A stretch of 64,000 bases of DNA from Reinekea blandensis MED297 (lineage in GTDB: Bacteria; Pseudomonadota; Gammaproteobacteria; Pseudomonadales; Natronospirillaceae): NCBI RefSeq assembly GCF_000153185.1, contig NZ_CH724150.1:588683-652682 (forward strand), written 5' to 3'. Of this stretch, positions 49,749 through 63,600 are shown one piece after another. How positions within the stretch are numbered: position 1 is the first letter of the stretch; each line of letters starts with the position of its first letter. The notes under the pieces are model-generated. The model was not told where the DNA came from and made no database searches. It saw nothing but the letters and a program-made list of their open reading frames with translations. The position numbers and the translations under genes are program-made.

Positions 49749-50837
49749 TCAAACCTCTTTCGCGTTAAGTGCCGCTAGAACGGCGTCACCCATTTCTTCG
49801 GTGGTGACTTTTTGTTTGCCATCGGCATGGATATCAGCGGTACGCAACCCCTGATCCAAGACCTGACCGACGGCGGCTTCGATCGCTTCGGCCGCTTCAG
49901 CGGCATCCAGCGAGTATCGCAACATCATGGCAACGGACAGAATCGTCGCCAATGGATTGGCCAGATTCTGACCTGCGATATCGGGTGCGGAACCGTGTAT
50001 TGGTTCGTACATCCCTTTATTATTCTCATCTAACGATGCCGACGGCAGCATACCAATTGAGCCAGTCAACATCGCCGCACAATCAGAGAGGATATCACCA
50101 AACATGTTGCCGGTGACCATCACATCAAATTGCTTTGGTGCCCGAACCAGCTGCATGGCCGCGTTATCGACATACATGTGGCTGAGTTCGACATCCGGAT
50201 ACTCTGCGGCTAACTCGTTCATGATCTCGCGCCATAGCACGGTCACTTCAAGCACATTCGCTTTATCGACAGAGCACAGGCGACCGCCACGCCTACGTGC
50301 AGCGTCAAATGCCATACGGCCAATCCGGCGGATTTCCGACTCCGAATAAACGTAGGTGTTAAAGCCTTCACGTTCGCCGTTTTCCAACTCACGAATGCCG
50401 CGCGGCTGACCAAAATAAATGCCTCCGGTCAGTTCACGAACAATCAGCAAGTCCAGGCCAGAGACCAGTTCTGGCTTCAGAGAACTGGCATCCGCCAACT
50501 GAGGATACAAGATGGCCGGGCGCAGATTGCCAAACAGGTTCAGCTCAGAACGCAATCCCAACAGGCCTTTTTCCGGACGCTTCGCCATTTCCAGGCCATC
50601 CCATTTCGGACCGCCGACCGCGCCCAGCAGAATGGCGTCTGCGGCTTTCGCCTTAGACAGCGTCGCTTCAGGTAAAGGCACTCCGTCGGCGTCAATGGCA
50701 CTGCCACCGACCAGCGCATGGTCCGTATCAATACCCAACTGAAAGCGATCATTGACAGACGCCAACACACGCTCGGCCTGCGCCACAATTTCCGGTCCGA
50801 TTCCATCTCCGGGCAAAATCAATACGTTGCGGGACAT
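49749..50837 (-). CDS. leuB: 3-isopropylmalate dehydrogenase
   Basis: A 362-residue NAD-dependent enzyme of leucine synthesis. The N-terminal [11 protein letters not shown] and the catalytic [10 protein letters not shown] (about 243-252) are standard. Third gene of leuC-leuD-leuB-asd. Confidence 0.97.
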   Translation of the reverse strand: MSRNVLILPGDGIGPEIVAQAERVLASVNDRFQLGIDTDHALVGGSAIDADGVPLPEATLSKAKAADAILLGAVGGPKWDGLEMAKRPEKGLLGLRSELNLFGNLRPAILYPQLADASSLKPELVSGLDLLIVRELTGGIYFGQPRGIRELENGEREGFNTYVYSESEIRRIGRMAFDAARRRGGRLCSVDKANVLEVTVLWREIMNELAAEYPDVELSHMYVDNAAMQLVRAPKQFDVMVTGNMFGDILSDCAAMLTGSIGMLPSASLDENNKGMYEPIHGSAPDIAGQNLANPLATILSVAMMLRYSLDAAEAAEAIEAAVGQVLDQGLRTADIHADGKQKVTTEEMGDAVLAALNAKEV

Positions 50838-50848
50838 AAGCTCTCCTG

Positions 50849-51496
50849 TTATTTAATCTGCCCGAACACCCAGGGATGTACCTGGGCACGTTTATCTTCA
50901 TACTGCCGAATGGCGTCCGCATCCTGAAGTGTCAGGGCGATGTCATCAAGCCCGTTCAACAAACAATGTTTACGGAATGCATCCACCTCAAAAGGCACTG
51001 TGTTGTCCTGCGCATCACGAATGACCTGATTCGGCAAATCTACGGTCAGTGAAAATCCAGGCTGTGCCGCCATTTCACTGAACCATTGATCAATCTGCGT
51101 GGCGTCGACCACGATGGGCAAAATGCCATTTTTAAAACAGTTGTTATAAAAAATATCGGCGAAACTGCTGGCAATAACAACACGGAACCCATAGTCCTCT
51201 AACGCCCAGGGCGCGTGTTCACGACTGGATCCGCAACCAAAATTCGCACGGTTCAGTAAAATACTGGCTCCCTTATAGCGTTCTTGGTTCAACGGAAAAT
51301 CCGGGTTCAACGGCCGCGATGCGTTGTCCATGCCTGGCTGGCCTTCGTCGAGATAACGCAACTCATCGAACAGGTTGGGACCAAAACCACTGCGCTTAAT
51401 AGATTTAAGAAACTGTTTTGGAATGATCATGTCGGTGTCGACATTCGATCGATCCATCGGAGCCACCAGCCCCTCGACAACGGTCAATGCTTTCAT
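50849..51496 (-). CDS. leuD: 3-isopropylmalate dehydratase small subunit
   Basis: A 215-residue subunit of isopropylmalate isomerase. Conserved [10 protein letters not shown] (N-terminal) and [14 protein letters not shown] (about 82-95). Start overlaps the leuC stop (ATGA), so translation is coupled. Confidence 0.97.
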   Translation of the reverse strand: MKALTVVEGLVAPMDRSNVDTDMIIPKQFLKSIKRSGFGPNLFDELRYLDEGQPGMDNASRPLNPDFPLNQERYKGASILLNRANFGCGSSREHAPWALEDYGFRVVIASSFADIFYNNCFKNGILPIVVDATQIDQWFSEMAAQPGFSLTVDLPNQVIRDAQDNTVPFEVDAFRKHCLLNGLDDIALTLQDADAIRQYEDKRAQVHPWVFGQIK

Positions 51497-52920
51497 TGGG
51501 CGACCTCCTGTTCTGCAATATTGACAAAGTGTCCTGCGATCGCGGCAGCCGCCGCCATAGCCGGACTCACCAAATGGGTCCGCCCCCCAAAACCCTGACG
51601 CCCTTCAAAGTTCCGGTTAGAAGTTGAGGCACAATGCTCACCCTGCCCTAACTTATCGGCATTCATCGCCAAACACATCGAACAGCCAGGCTCTCGCCAT
51701 TCAAATCCTGCCTCGGTGAAAATCTTATCCAACCCTTCCGCCTCGGCCTGTTTCTTTACTAAGCCACTACCTGGCACCACCAAGGCCTGTTTAAGCGACG
51801 AGGCAACCTGCTGACCCTTAGCAACGGCAGCCGCAGCACGCAAATCTTCAATTCTTGAATTGGTGCAGGAACCGATAAACACACGATCGAGCTGGATATC
51901 GGAAATTTTCTGATCGGCTTTCAGTCCCATGTACTCGAGCGCCCGTTCAATACCGGCTTTTTTAACAGGATCGTCGGCCTGTTCTGGATTGGGCACCTGA
52001 GCAGAGACGCCAAGGACCATTTCCGGCGACGTTCCCCAGGTCACCTGAGGTTCAATATCTTCCGCATCGAGGACCAGTTCATGATCAAAATGTGCGTCGG
52101 CATCGCTGACCAGAGTCTCCCAATAAGCGACTGCCTGATCCCAGAGTTCACCGGTTGGCGCAAACGGCCGACCCTTAAAGTAATCAATCGTTGTCTGATC
52201 GACGGCTACCATACCGGCCCGTGCGCCCGCTTCGATGGCCATATTACAAACCGTCATCCGTCCTTCCATCGACAACGCTTCAATCGCAGTTCCGGCAAAC
52301 TCGATCGCGCAACCGGTGCCGCCAGCCGTGCCGATTTTCCCGATGATGTACAAAACGATGTCTTTGGCGGTCACACCGTTACGAACCTGCCCATCGACAC
52401 GAATGCGCATGTTCTTCATTTTTCGCTGGATAAGACACTGAGTCGCCAGAACGTGCTCAACCTCAGATGTACCGATACCGAAAGCCAGCGCGCCCATTGC
52501 ACCATGCGTCGAGGTGTGCGAATCGCCACAGACGATGGTCATTCCCGGCAGGGTTGCGCCCTGCTCCGGCCCCATGACATGCACAATGCCCTGAGATTCA
52601 CTGCCCATATCAAACTCACGGACACCGAAGTGCGAGCAGTTGTCATCCAGAGTCTTCACCTGAATCCGGGAGGTTTCATCGGCGATGCCGTCGATACCGC
52701 TGCGCCGCTCGATCACCGTTGTGGGTACGTTGTGATCCGGGGTGGCGATGTTGGTGTCTAACCGCCAGGGTTTCCGACCAGCTAAACGCAGACCTTCAAA
52801 CGCCTGTGGCGATGTCACTTCATGCAGCAACTGACGATCAATGTAGATTAACGCCGTCCCGTCTTCTCGTTGACTGACAACATGCGCGTCCCAGAGTTTG
52901 TCGTAAAGAGTCTGTGCCAT
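51493..52920 (-). CDS. leuC: 3-isopropylmalate dehydratase large subunit
   Basis: A 475-residue iron-sulphur aconitase-family enzyme. The [4Fe-4S] ligands are the Cys in [11 protein letters not shown] and the two in EPGCSMC. ATG 52920 matches the family start (MAQTLYDKL); a longer frame to 53010 runs into the operator region. First gene of the leu operon, divergent from a LysR gene. Confidence 0.97.
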   Translation of the reverse strand: MAQTLYDKLWDAHVVSQREDGTALIYIDRQLLHEVTSPQAFEGLRLAGRKPWRLDTNIATPDHNVPTTVIERRSGIDGIADETSRIQVKTLDDNCSHFGVREFDMGSESQGIVHVMGPEQGATLPGMTIVCGDSHTSTHGAMGALAFGIGTSEVEHVLATQCLIQRKMKNMRIRVDGQVRNGVTAKDIVLYIIGKIGTAGGTGCAIEFAGTAIEALSMEGRMTVCNMAIEAGARAGMVAVDQTTIDYFKGRPFAPTGELWDQAVAYWETLVSDADAHFDHELVLDAEDIEPQVTWGTSPEMVLGVSAQVPNPEQADDPVKKAGIERALEYMGLKADQKISDIQLDRVFIGSCTNSRIEDLRAAAAVAKGQQVASSLKQALVVPGSGLVKKQAEAEGLDKIFTEAGFEWREPGCSMCLAMNADKLGQGEHCASTSNRNFEGRQGFGGRTHLVSPAMAAAAAIAGHFVNIAEQEVAQ

Positions 52921-52964
52921 TTTTGTGCTTACCTGCGGCTGACGAAACAATGGGCTCCATTTTA

Positions 52965-52979
52965 ATTGGACACACCAAT
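52965..52979. promoter_or_regulatory. LysR-type operator between leuC and the LysR gene
   Basis: The 15-bp palindrome ATTGG-N5-CCAAT fits the T-N11-A LysR box. A second palindrome (CCATT-N3-AATGG, 53008-53020) lies just before the regulator start. The divergent arrangement suggests control of both genes. Inferred from symmetry only. Confidence 0.5.
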
Positions 52980-53027
52980 AATTCAAATTTATTATTTTTA
53001 TGAATTCCATTCCAAATGGTTATCCAT

Positions 53028-53924
53028 ATGGATCTGAACAGTTTAGAAGCGTTCCTGACCGTGGCCGAACTGGGCTCTTTCTCCCGGGCGGGAGAACGGC
53101 TCTTTTTAACGCAACCCGCCATTTCCAAGCGCATTGCCAACCTCGAAAGTCAGCTTGGCACCGCGTTATTTGATCGTATTGGACGCGAGGTATATCTGAC
53201 GGAAGCCGGCCAAATGCTGCAGAACCGGGCTCAAACTCTGATTGATGAACTGCGCGACATTCAAAGCTCCGTTACGCAACTCACCTCAAACGACATCCGC
53301 CAGCTAAATCTGGCGAGCAGCCACCACATCGGCCTGCACTATCTTGGCCCCATTCTGCGCCGGTTTGTGTCCAACAACCCCAGTGCCAAACTGGACGTTC
53401 GCTTCATGGAATCCGAACAGGCCGTCAACGCCTTACTGAAACGGGATATCGAAATCGCACTGACCACGATTCCCAGCCCGTTGCATCGGGATCTGCAGGC
53501 GACAACGCTGTGGCAGGACAAACTGCATTTTGTGGTGTCGAAAGATCACCCACTGGCCGGCAGAAAAGATCGCTTGCGGTTAAATGAACTCGCCCACCTA
53601 ACGGCTATTTTACCGGATCGTCAGACAACAACCTTTCAAATTATCGAGAAAACCTTTGAACGGCACCACATCCCGTTAAAACGGGTGATGAGTGTAAATT
53701 ATCTGGAAACGATACGAGCACTGGTCAGCCACAACCTTGGCTGGAGTCTGTTACCGGAAGTCATGCTCAACGAAAACCTGACCTGCCTGAGCATTGAACG
53801 GGTCGAACTGTCGCGTAATCTCGGCATCATTCAACATCGTAGACGTACGGTCAGTCGGGGGACACGCGCATTGATTGAACTTGCTGTCGAAGCCAGTCAA
53901 TCACCACACACAACCAGCCACTGA
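53028..53924 (+). CDS. LysR family transcriptional regulator
   Basis: A 298-residue regulator with an N-terminal winged helix (MDLNSLEAFLTVAELGSFSR and QPAISKRIANLES) and a C-terminal periplasmic-binding-like sensor domain. Divergent from leuCDB, so it probably activates leucine synthesis. The start at 53028 matches the family; an in-frame ATG at 53016 is possible. Its 3' end overlaps the convergent rhombosortase gene by 74 bp. Confidence 0.9.
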   Translation: MDLNSLEAFLTVAELGSFSRAGERLFLTQPAISKRIANLESQLGTALFDRIGREVYLTEAGQMLQNRAQTLIDELRDIQSSVTQLTSNDIRQLNLASSHHIGLHYLGPILRRFVSNNPSAKLDVRFMESEQAVNALLKRDIEIALTTIPSPLHRDLQATTLWQDKLHFVVSKDHPLAGRKDRLRLNELAHLTAILPDRQTTTFQIIEKTFERHHIPLKRVMSVNYLETIRALVSHNLGWSLLPEVMLNENLTCLSIERVELSRNLGIIQHRRRTVSRGTRALIELAVEASQSPHTTSH

Positions 53925-54471
53925 GCAACCCCCACAAATGCGATTCATGAGCCACATCGGCCGCAATCAGCTCTCCGACCCAATCACGTCCGCCCGAAGG
54001 CTGAATGTTCTCTAGAATGACCTTGCCACTGAGAATGAGCAGAAACAGCAGCTGGACCCACACCGGGTACGCTCGTGTGCGCACAGCCCCGATCACCAGC
54101 CAGCCATACAAAAGACCCGACAAGCCTACATACCGGTCATAGTCCGATACGGCCAGCGCCACACTGCATAACAACCAGACAACCAGGTAAGGCAGCAGAG
54201 CTTTAAGCGGCTGACGAGCTGGCCACAACAACCACAACACAATGAGCCCCCATTGATTCAACAACCAATGACGCAGGTTTAACTGGGTTATCCACGCCGT
54301 GAACGGTCGCCAGAACTCTCCGCTCCGCATGGCGACAGCGTCGTACCCAAGCCAATCCACCGACCAGGATAACGACCCCAATAACGTTAGCAGCGCGAGG
54401 CAGATCAACGCCGAATGGGCCGGTGACCGAACGAGCTGAGCGAGCAATGATTTAGGACGAAAACTCAACAT
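53851..54471 (-). CDS. rrtA: Rhombosortase (rhomboid-family intramembrane protease)
   Basis: A 206-residue membrane protein with about six transmembrane segments. The catalytic serine is in VGLSGLLYGW and the histidine in HESHLWGLLSGW, with LRHWLLNQWG earlier, which fits the rhombosortase group. Such enzymes process proteins with a C-terminal GlyGly-CTERM anchor. No such protein is in this window. ATG 54471 has acagga upstream. The overlap with the LysR 3' end is unusually long. Confidence 0.8.
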   Translation of the reverse strand: MLSFRPKSLLAQLVRSPAHSALICLALLTLLGSLSWSVDWLGYDAVAMRSGEFWRPFTAWITQLNLRHWLLNQWGLIVLWLLWPARQPLKALLPYLVVWLLCSVALAVSDYDRYVGLSGLLYGWLVIGAVRTRAYPVWVQLLFLLILSGKVILENIQPSGGRDWVGELIAADVAHESHLWGLLSGWLCVVIDWLRQQVQSMRVSPD

Positions 54472-54530
54472 GCAATTCCTGTCTGAGACGTTACAATGCC
54501 GGCCACTTTTCATTTCCGGAGTTTTGATTC

Positions 54531-55418
54531 ATGTGGTTCAAAAACCTACAGGTCTTTTCTTTCACTGACGCCTTTCAGTTTACCGCGGAACAGGTGAACG
54601 AGCGACTCGCACAACATGAATTTACCCCGATCAGCCAAATGCAGGAGTCCAGCTTTGGCTGGGTCCCCTCGTTCAAAGATTCATCTCTGTTCTGTGAACA
54701 GGTCTCAGGCAGGCTGTTTTTTACGGCGCAGATTCAGGACAAAATCCTGCCGGCCAGCGTCATCAATGACCATTTGATCGAAAAACTGGACGCCATCGAG
54801 TTAGAGGAAGGCCGGCGTCCGGCCCGGAAAGAGCGCGAACAACTTAAAGAAGACATACGCGCCCAACTGCTGCCCAAAGCCTTCAACAAAACCCGCCAAC
54901 TCAGTGCCTGGATTGATCCGGCGAAGGGATGGTTAGTCGTCAATGCCAGTTCCGATAAGTCAGCCGATGATTTCACCGCGCATCTTCGAGAAGCACTGGG
55001 TACGTTACAGGTTATCCCTTTTGCTAAGTCGACATCGGGCAGCGACTTGCTGACAGAATGGTTCATGGACGCCACAACGCGACCCGCTGACACCGAGCTG
55101 GAAGCGGATCTGGAACTGACCATGGTGCAGGATCCGACCGTCAAAGCACGCTTTAAAAATCTCGATCTCAGTGCGCCGGAAATTCAGCAGGCCTTGGAAA
55201 GCGGCATGAGAGTTCGGCAGATGGCGATGAACCTGATTGATCACTGCCAGTTTGTCATTAACGAAAAACTGCAGATTAAACGACTGAAGTATCAGGAGGC
55301 GTTGCTGGAAAAAGCGCACGACAATGAAGACCCTCGTTCTGACGCCATATTGATGAGTGATACCGTCAGCCATTTATTGCAACTGATCGAGCCCTATACG
55401 GCCGTAGAAGCGGTCTGA
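54531..55418 (+). CDS. rdgC: Recombination-associated protein RdgC
   Basis: A 295-residue DNA-binding protein that forms a ring dimer and limits RecA activity. The N-terminal MWFKNLQVFSFT and later SFGWVPSF are conserved. Ribosome binding site ggag. It is divergent from the rhombosortase gene. Confidence 0.95.
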   Translation: MWFKNLQVFSFTDAFQFTAEQVNERLAQHEFTPISQMQESSFGWVPSFKDSSLFCEQVSGRLFFTAQIQDKILPASVINDHLIEKLDAIELEEGRRPARKEREQLKEDIRAQLLPKAFNKTRQLSAWIDPAKGWLVVNASSDKSADDFTAHLREALGTLQVIPFAKSTSGSDLLTEWFMDATTRPADTELEADLELTMVQDPTVKARFKNLDLSAPEIQQALESGMRVRQMAMNLIDHCQFVINEKLQIKRLKYQEALLEKAHDNEDPRSDAILMSDTVSHLLQLIEPYTAVEAV

Positions 55419-55426
55419 TGCACCCT

Positions 55427-55457
55427 GAAGACCTGCCTGCGCAGAGGCAGGTCCTTC
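55427..55457 (+). terminator. Terminator-like hairpin after rdgC
   Basis: A 9-bp stem (gacctgcct / aggcaggtc) with a 6-base loop, 9 bp after the stop. The tail has no strong T run, so it is a weak terminator. Confidence 0.5.
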
Positions 55458-55529
55458 TGAAACTATAGGCAACCCCGCCAAGTTATGGTGAAATGACCCC
55501 TTATTCGCGGTCTAACGGACAGACAATCA

Positions 55530-56198
55530 ATGATGCGAGCACCACAACTGACCCCCTTGATTACCGGCCTGATTCTGATGCTGATTCCAATCAGCGCAGT
55601 CACTGCCGACGATGTCATTATTCTTGAGGATATTCCGGAACCAACCGCACCTGAACAGGTCGAGCCCATCATTGAAAACCCCGTTGAGTTTGACGTGAAC
55701 GAAGCAACGGTAGACAGCACTGACACTCCCGTTGAAACGGACGTAAACGAGGTAACAACAGAGAGCCCTGAAATAACAGATGGTTCAAGTCAACCCAAAG
55801 AAGAAAACGTCAAAGTGAATGTGGTGAACGTATCCGAAACGTTTTTCCGTGTGACCACAGACCCTGAAACCGGATCGGAAACCCGCACGGCAACTCAGGA
55901 AGCTAAACCCGGAGACCTGATAGAAATCGTCATTGCGGCAAATAATGCCAGCGATGAAACTCTGAGGGATGTTGAACTGACAAATGTCGTCCCGTCCGGC
56001 CCTGTGCAGCTGCTTTTAGACACCATCGATACTAACTTCAATAATGGCTTATACCGCCTCTCGCGCAACGGCAGCGACTTTTTCCCGGCCGAAGCGGAGC
56101 TCGATGCCGACACTGTGGGTTTCATTCAATGGGTAATTTTCAGCCTGCCTGCGGGAGAGACCGCGACCTTTCGTTACCGCATTCAAATCAACCCATAA
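55530..56198 (+). CDS. Secreted protein with DUF11-like domain
   Basis: A 222-residue protein with a signal peptide (to about 26, AVTADD), an acidic Thr/Glu/Pro-rich linker (about 27-92) and a C-terminal beta-sandwich like DUF11 domains (about 98-220: PGDLIEIVIAANNAS, then VPSGPVQLL and LPAGETATFRYRIQINP). Probably periplasmic or surface. Function unknown. It is not a GlyGly-CTERM protein. Confidence 0.8.
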   Translation: MMRAPQLTPLITGLILMLIPISAVTADDVIILEDIPEPTAPEQVEPIIENPVEFDVNEATVDSTDTPVETDVNEVTTESPEITDGSSQPKEENVKVNVVNVSETFFRVTTDPETGSETRTATQEAKPGDLIEIVIAANNASDETLRDVELTNVVPSGPVQLLLDTIDTNFNNGLYRLSRNGSDFFPAEAELDADTVGFIQWVIFSLPAGETATFRYRIQINP

Positions 56199-56211
56199 AC
56201 ACACGAAGACG

Positions 56212-56688
56212 TTAGCCCTTTTGACCGAGTGGGTCGGAAAACGTACGCAGATCGCGAAAACAAGCCATTAAAGCCTCCTGATGGCGGCTTTCGATCAATT
56301 CTCGGTCCTGATCCTGCTGCCGACGCTCTTCACGGGAAAGGGACTTTCGCGCCGAATGCGTATCGAAATGCTGAACCTGTTCAAAGACATCGTCCAAAAT
56401 CTGATAACGCTGCCGCTCAGACTCCGGTAATAACAGTGCGTCCAGCAAGACTTTGCATCGGATTGTCGCTTCCGACAGATTCAGATCTTCGTCCACGACG
56501 TTTCCTGAAATGATTCGTAGACTGTTGACGATATAGTCTCGTTGCGCTTCATCTTTGGCTTGCTGTTGAGCCTGTTTTCGGGCCTGTTCCGCTTGAATAG
56601 TGCGTACCCGGCGTACCAGGATCCAGGCATAAGTCGCCAGTCCAGCAATAATCAACAGCGCAATAATCAACAATACAGTGGTCAGCAT
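56212..56688 (-). CDS. DUF2489 domain protein
   Basis: A 158-residue protein with an N-terminal membrane segment (about 3-24, VLLIIALLIIAGLATYAW) followed by a long charged helical region with a Gln/Arg-rich stretch. The family is conserved in gammaproteobacteria but not characterised. ATG 56688 has ctggag upstream; the longer frame lacks support. Confidence 0.85.
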   Translation of the reverse strand: MLTTVLLIIALLIIAGLATYAWILVRRVRTIQAEQARKQAQQQAKDEAQRDYIVNSLRIISGNVVDEDLNLSEATIRCKVLLDALLLPESERQRYQILDDVFEQVQHFDTHSARKSLSREERRQQDQDRELIESRHQEALMACFRDLRTFSDPLGQKG

Positions 56689-56774
56689 GCAGGGCTCCAG
56701 CAGAAAATATTTCACTTGTTTCGGGGAATAGTGGTGTTCTTCGTGGTTGATTCAAGGGGTGAGTCTGGGACCGG

Positions 56775-56990
56775 TCAGGACAAGTCCTCGGCACGCTGGA
56801 TGTTCAACGACTGCTGTTCATCATCCCAGGTAAGCAATAATCGCCCGCTCAGTAGTTGCTGTTTAACGTTTTCAACTTGTGTTGGCCATTCAGAATGATC
56901 GACCAGAGCTTCCTGAGCCTGACGGGTCAGCCACTCTTCAATCACGCCCCGAAGCGCCTCCTGGCTGAGCTGGTCTGCAGGTACAATCAT
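56775..56990 (-). CDS. YheU family (UPF0270) protein
   Basis: A 72-residue acidic protein that matches the YheU/UPF0270 family in length and pattern (MIVPADQLSQEALRGVIEEW, then VKQQLLSGRLLLTWDDE). Function unknown. The start is set by the family. It begins 12 bp after the upstream hypothetical gene ends. Confidence 0.8.
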   Translation of the reverse strand: MIVPADQLSQEALRGVIEEWLTRQAQEALVDHSEWPTQVENVKQQLLSGRLLLTWDDEQQSLNIQRAEDLS

Positions 56991-57001
56991 TCGCGCGCCT
57001 A

Positions 57002-57436
57002 TTAAGAGTTCATTCGGAACGACAGTTCCTGTTCCCATTCGCACCGAACCGACAGTTCGTCACTCGGGGCATGGTAGGCCCCCGGGCTTTCCCAGTAAAA
57101 GGTGTGCTTGCCAGACAGTTCGGTTTCGAGGTGAACGGTGGCGGAGACCCAATACATCTTCTTCAACAGAGCCTCAAACTTAGCCATCCATTCTTCCCAG
57201 TGATATTCAACCGCCTGGTAGGACGCTGCAAAGTGAATGACCTGAGTCTGATAGGTGCCGTGTTCCAGGTCTTCTTCAGGAATTGAAAACATGCTGCTGG
57301 TCAGGTACGGAAAGGTGTCCGTTTCGTTCAGCTCAAGTAAGGCATCGCAGTTCATCAGACGACTTTTCAGCTGAAACCCAGCGTCGCCAGATGGTACGTC
57401 TTTGATGATTCCGTATACGATGGTTTCTTGATCCAT
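57002..57436 (-). CDS. Conserved hypothetical protein
   Basis: A 144-residue soluble acidic protein with no signal peptide, starting MDQETIVYGIIKDVPSGD and ending EQELSFRMNS. It has many aromatic residues (YHWEEWMAKFEALLKKMYW). I do not recognise the family. Codon use and position suggest it is real and co-transcribed with the UPF0270 gene. Confidence 0.7.
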   Translation of the reverse strand: MDQETIVYGIIKDVPSGDAGFQLKSRLMNCDALLELNETDTFPYLTSSMFSIPEEDLEHGTYQTQVIHFAASYQAVEYHWEEWMAKFEALLKKMYWVSATVHLETELSGKHTFYWESPGAYHAPSDELSVRCEWEQELSFRMNS

Positions 57437-57538
57437 GATTCAACCCAGTTAATCCACATTCTTACCAGTGTACCGATTGCGAGGTTAAAACCTCGTGCGG
57501 CAGTTTGCAAAACAAATGTTACACAGACTTTTTTGTTG

Positions 57539-60672
<3,134 letters not shown>

Positions 60673-60688
60673 ACTCTGTCACCCTGTC

Positions 60689-63600
60689 TTACATTGCAGC
60701 CAGTTCGGCAGCTTCCTCAACATTGACGGTTACCAATCGGGAAACGCCAGGTTCGTTCATGGTCACACCCATTAACTGATGTGCCATTTCCATCGCACCT
60801 TTGTTATGCGTGATATAAATGAACTGTACGTGTTCTGACATCGCCTCAACCAGCTTGGCATATCGCCCCACGTTCGCATCATCCAATGGTGCATCAACTT
60901 CGTCCAGCATACAGAACGGTGCCGGATTCAACCGGAAGATCGAGAAGACCAACGCAATGGCGGTTAACGCCTTTTCACCACCAGACAGCAGATGAATGGT
61001 ACTGTTCTTCTTACCAGGCGGTCGCGCCATAATGGCGACACCGGTATCCAGCAGGTCATCGCTGGTTAGCTCCAGATACGCATGCCCGCCGCCGAATACT
61101 TTCGGAAACAGTTCGGCCAGACCCGCATTCACTCTATCAAAGGTTTCTTTGAATCGGGTACGGGTCTCCTTGTCAATCTTGCGTATAGCATTTTCCAGGA
61201 CTTCCAGAGCCTTCTGCAGATCGGTGTCCTGTTCATCCAGATAGCGCTTTCGCTCGCTCTGAGTCTGGTACTCTTCAATGGCAGCGAGGTTGATCGGACC
61301 AAGTCGCTGAATTCTGGCCGCCAAGCGCTCCAATGCAGCTTCCCATTCGGTCTCATTGGCTTCTTCGGGCAGATTGGCCAGAACGGTGTCTAAATCAAAC
61401 TGTTGTTCGGCCAACTGTTCCTGAAGTGTCGTTCGACGGGTCAGAATGGCCTGCGCCGACATTCGGTGCTGCTCCAACTCTGAGCGTACCGCCTGTAATT
61501 GCTGTTCGAGAGCATGACGTTCTTTGTCAAACTCGCGCATTTTCGCATCGGCACTCTCAACCAGAGCTCGTTTTTCTGCCAGAGTTTCTTCAATTTCCAG
61601 ACGACGCTCTAATCGCTCTTCCAGCTCCATCTGTACATCGTCCTGCGGATCATCGCGCTCGGCCAGCTGCTCTTTAAGCTTGGCTAAACGCCCTTCACTG
61701 CGGGCTTTCTGACTTTGCGCGCGCTCCAATGCGGTTTGAAAAGAGTCGACCTCCGCCTGCAACTGCTGTCGCTTTAACTGCAATTGATGGTGTTGATCTC
61801 TTGCCTGTTTCAAACGGTCACGCTGATCATCAATTTCAATGCGCAGTTCTTCCCGCTCACCAAGCAGGGCTTCTCGTTCATCAACGTCTTCTTCCATCGA
61901 GTCGAGAGCCGTCTGCAGCTCTTCACGGGTCATCGCCAGTGCCTCACGCTCTTCCTGCATCTGGCTTTCAACTTCTTCAATGTCCTGATCCAGACGTACA
62001 CTACGGGCTTTCAGCTCCTCGGCCTGCACACGCTTACCACTCAACTCCGCTTTGACTTCCGCCAACTCCCGATTGAGTTGTTGATTCTCCTGCTGCAACT
62101 GCTCACGTTCTTCTTCAACGGACTTCAGTTGCATCTGTGCCACATCGAGACTGACGGCTAAGTCTTCTTCGGTGACTTCGAGTTCATCAATGATGTCGGC
62201 CAGCTCTTCGCGTTCCTGCTGCAGGCTCAGCAGACCGTGCTGGTTGTCTTCACCACGGCGCACCCGAAGCCAATTCGGGCCGACCCAGATGCCATCCGGG
62301 GTAATGCAGGATTCATGCGCCGCCAACTGTGGTTGCAGTGCCAGTGCTGCATCCAGATTATCGACGGTTTTCACTGTGCCCAGCCAATGGTCCAACGCGA
62401 CCTCACTGGTGACCTTGTCCAACAGCGTGCCTGCGGTAGCCACCGGTGCGGATGCCTGCTGACTGATCAACGTCAGCGTGCCATCTTTAAAGCGGGCAAT
62501 GGACTCGCTCATTCCGGAAACACTGTCAACCCGCACGGCCTGCAGCGCGTCACCTAACACGGTCTCCACAGCCGATTCCCAGCCTGCCTCGACATGAAGG
62601 TCTTCGGCCAAACGCTTGGCTTCACGCATTTGATGGCTGGCCAGCCAGTTCTGCACGCCTTCGGACTCATCCCCCAGCGTTGCTTTCAACAGCGCTTCAA
62701 CGGTACTTTGGCGTGCGGTCTTCTGCTGCAGTTCCTGTCGCGCCTGCTCCAATCGGGTTCGCTTGGTGTCTACCTGTTCCCGTTGTTGCTGCATGCGCTC
62801 TGTGAGATCTTCTAACCGACCCTGAAGTTCTTCACCTTTGCCTTCCAGCAGGTCGGAGTCTTCGATGAGCCTTGCCAGCGTTTCGGACTCCGGATTGTCA
62901 GCAATGGCCTGGCGCTCACGATGCAGCGTTTCCTGACGCCGATGAAGCTGTTCAACCACTCGTTCCACATGCTGAATACGCGATTGCGCAACTTCGGCTT
63001 GTCGTTTAGGCCCCTGTGCATTTTGGTTAAACGCATCCCACTTGCTCTGCCACTGCTGCTGACGTTGTTCCAGTTCGGAAAGCTTGTCAGCGACTTCTTC
63101 TGCTTTCTCAGCAGCCATTTCCACTTCCGGACCCATGATTTCAAGCGTCTCACGCTTTTCTTCCATACGATCGGTATCGGTCTCGGCTTCTGAGGCGGCT
63201 TCCATTAATTGCCGTTCGGCATCTTGGATATCCTGAAGCAACTGGGCAGATTGCTCTTGCCTGTGTTGCATAGTCTGCTCAAACCGGGCGATTTCATTGC
63301 CCAGTTGATAATACTGTTCCTGCACTCGGTTAAAGGCATCAGTAGCATCATGATGCTGTTCCCGTAGCATCTCGACTTCGGTATCGATGGAACGTTGCTG
63401 GGTCACGAACGACTCATAACGCGTTTCCAGCTCTGAAATTTTCAGCTCTTGCCCACTGACTTCTTGGTTCAGGCGTTGCCATTTCAGCGCCGACAACTGC
63501 GCTTTGGTCTGACGCTCTTCCTGTTTGAACTGTTTATACTTTTCCGCGGACTGCGCCTGTCGATGCAAATGTTGCAGCTGTCTGTCCAGCTCTTCGCGCA

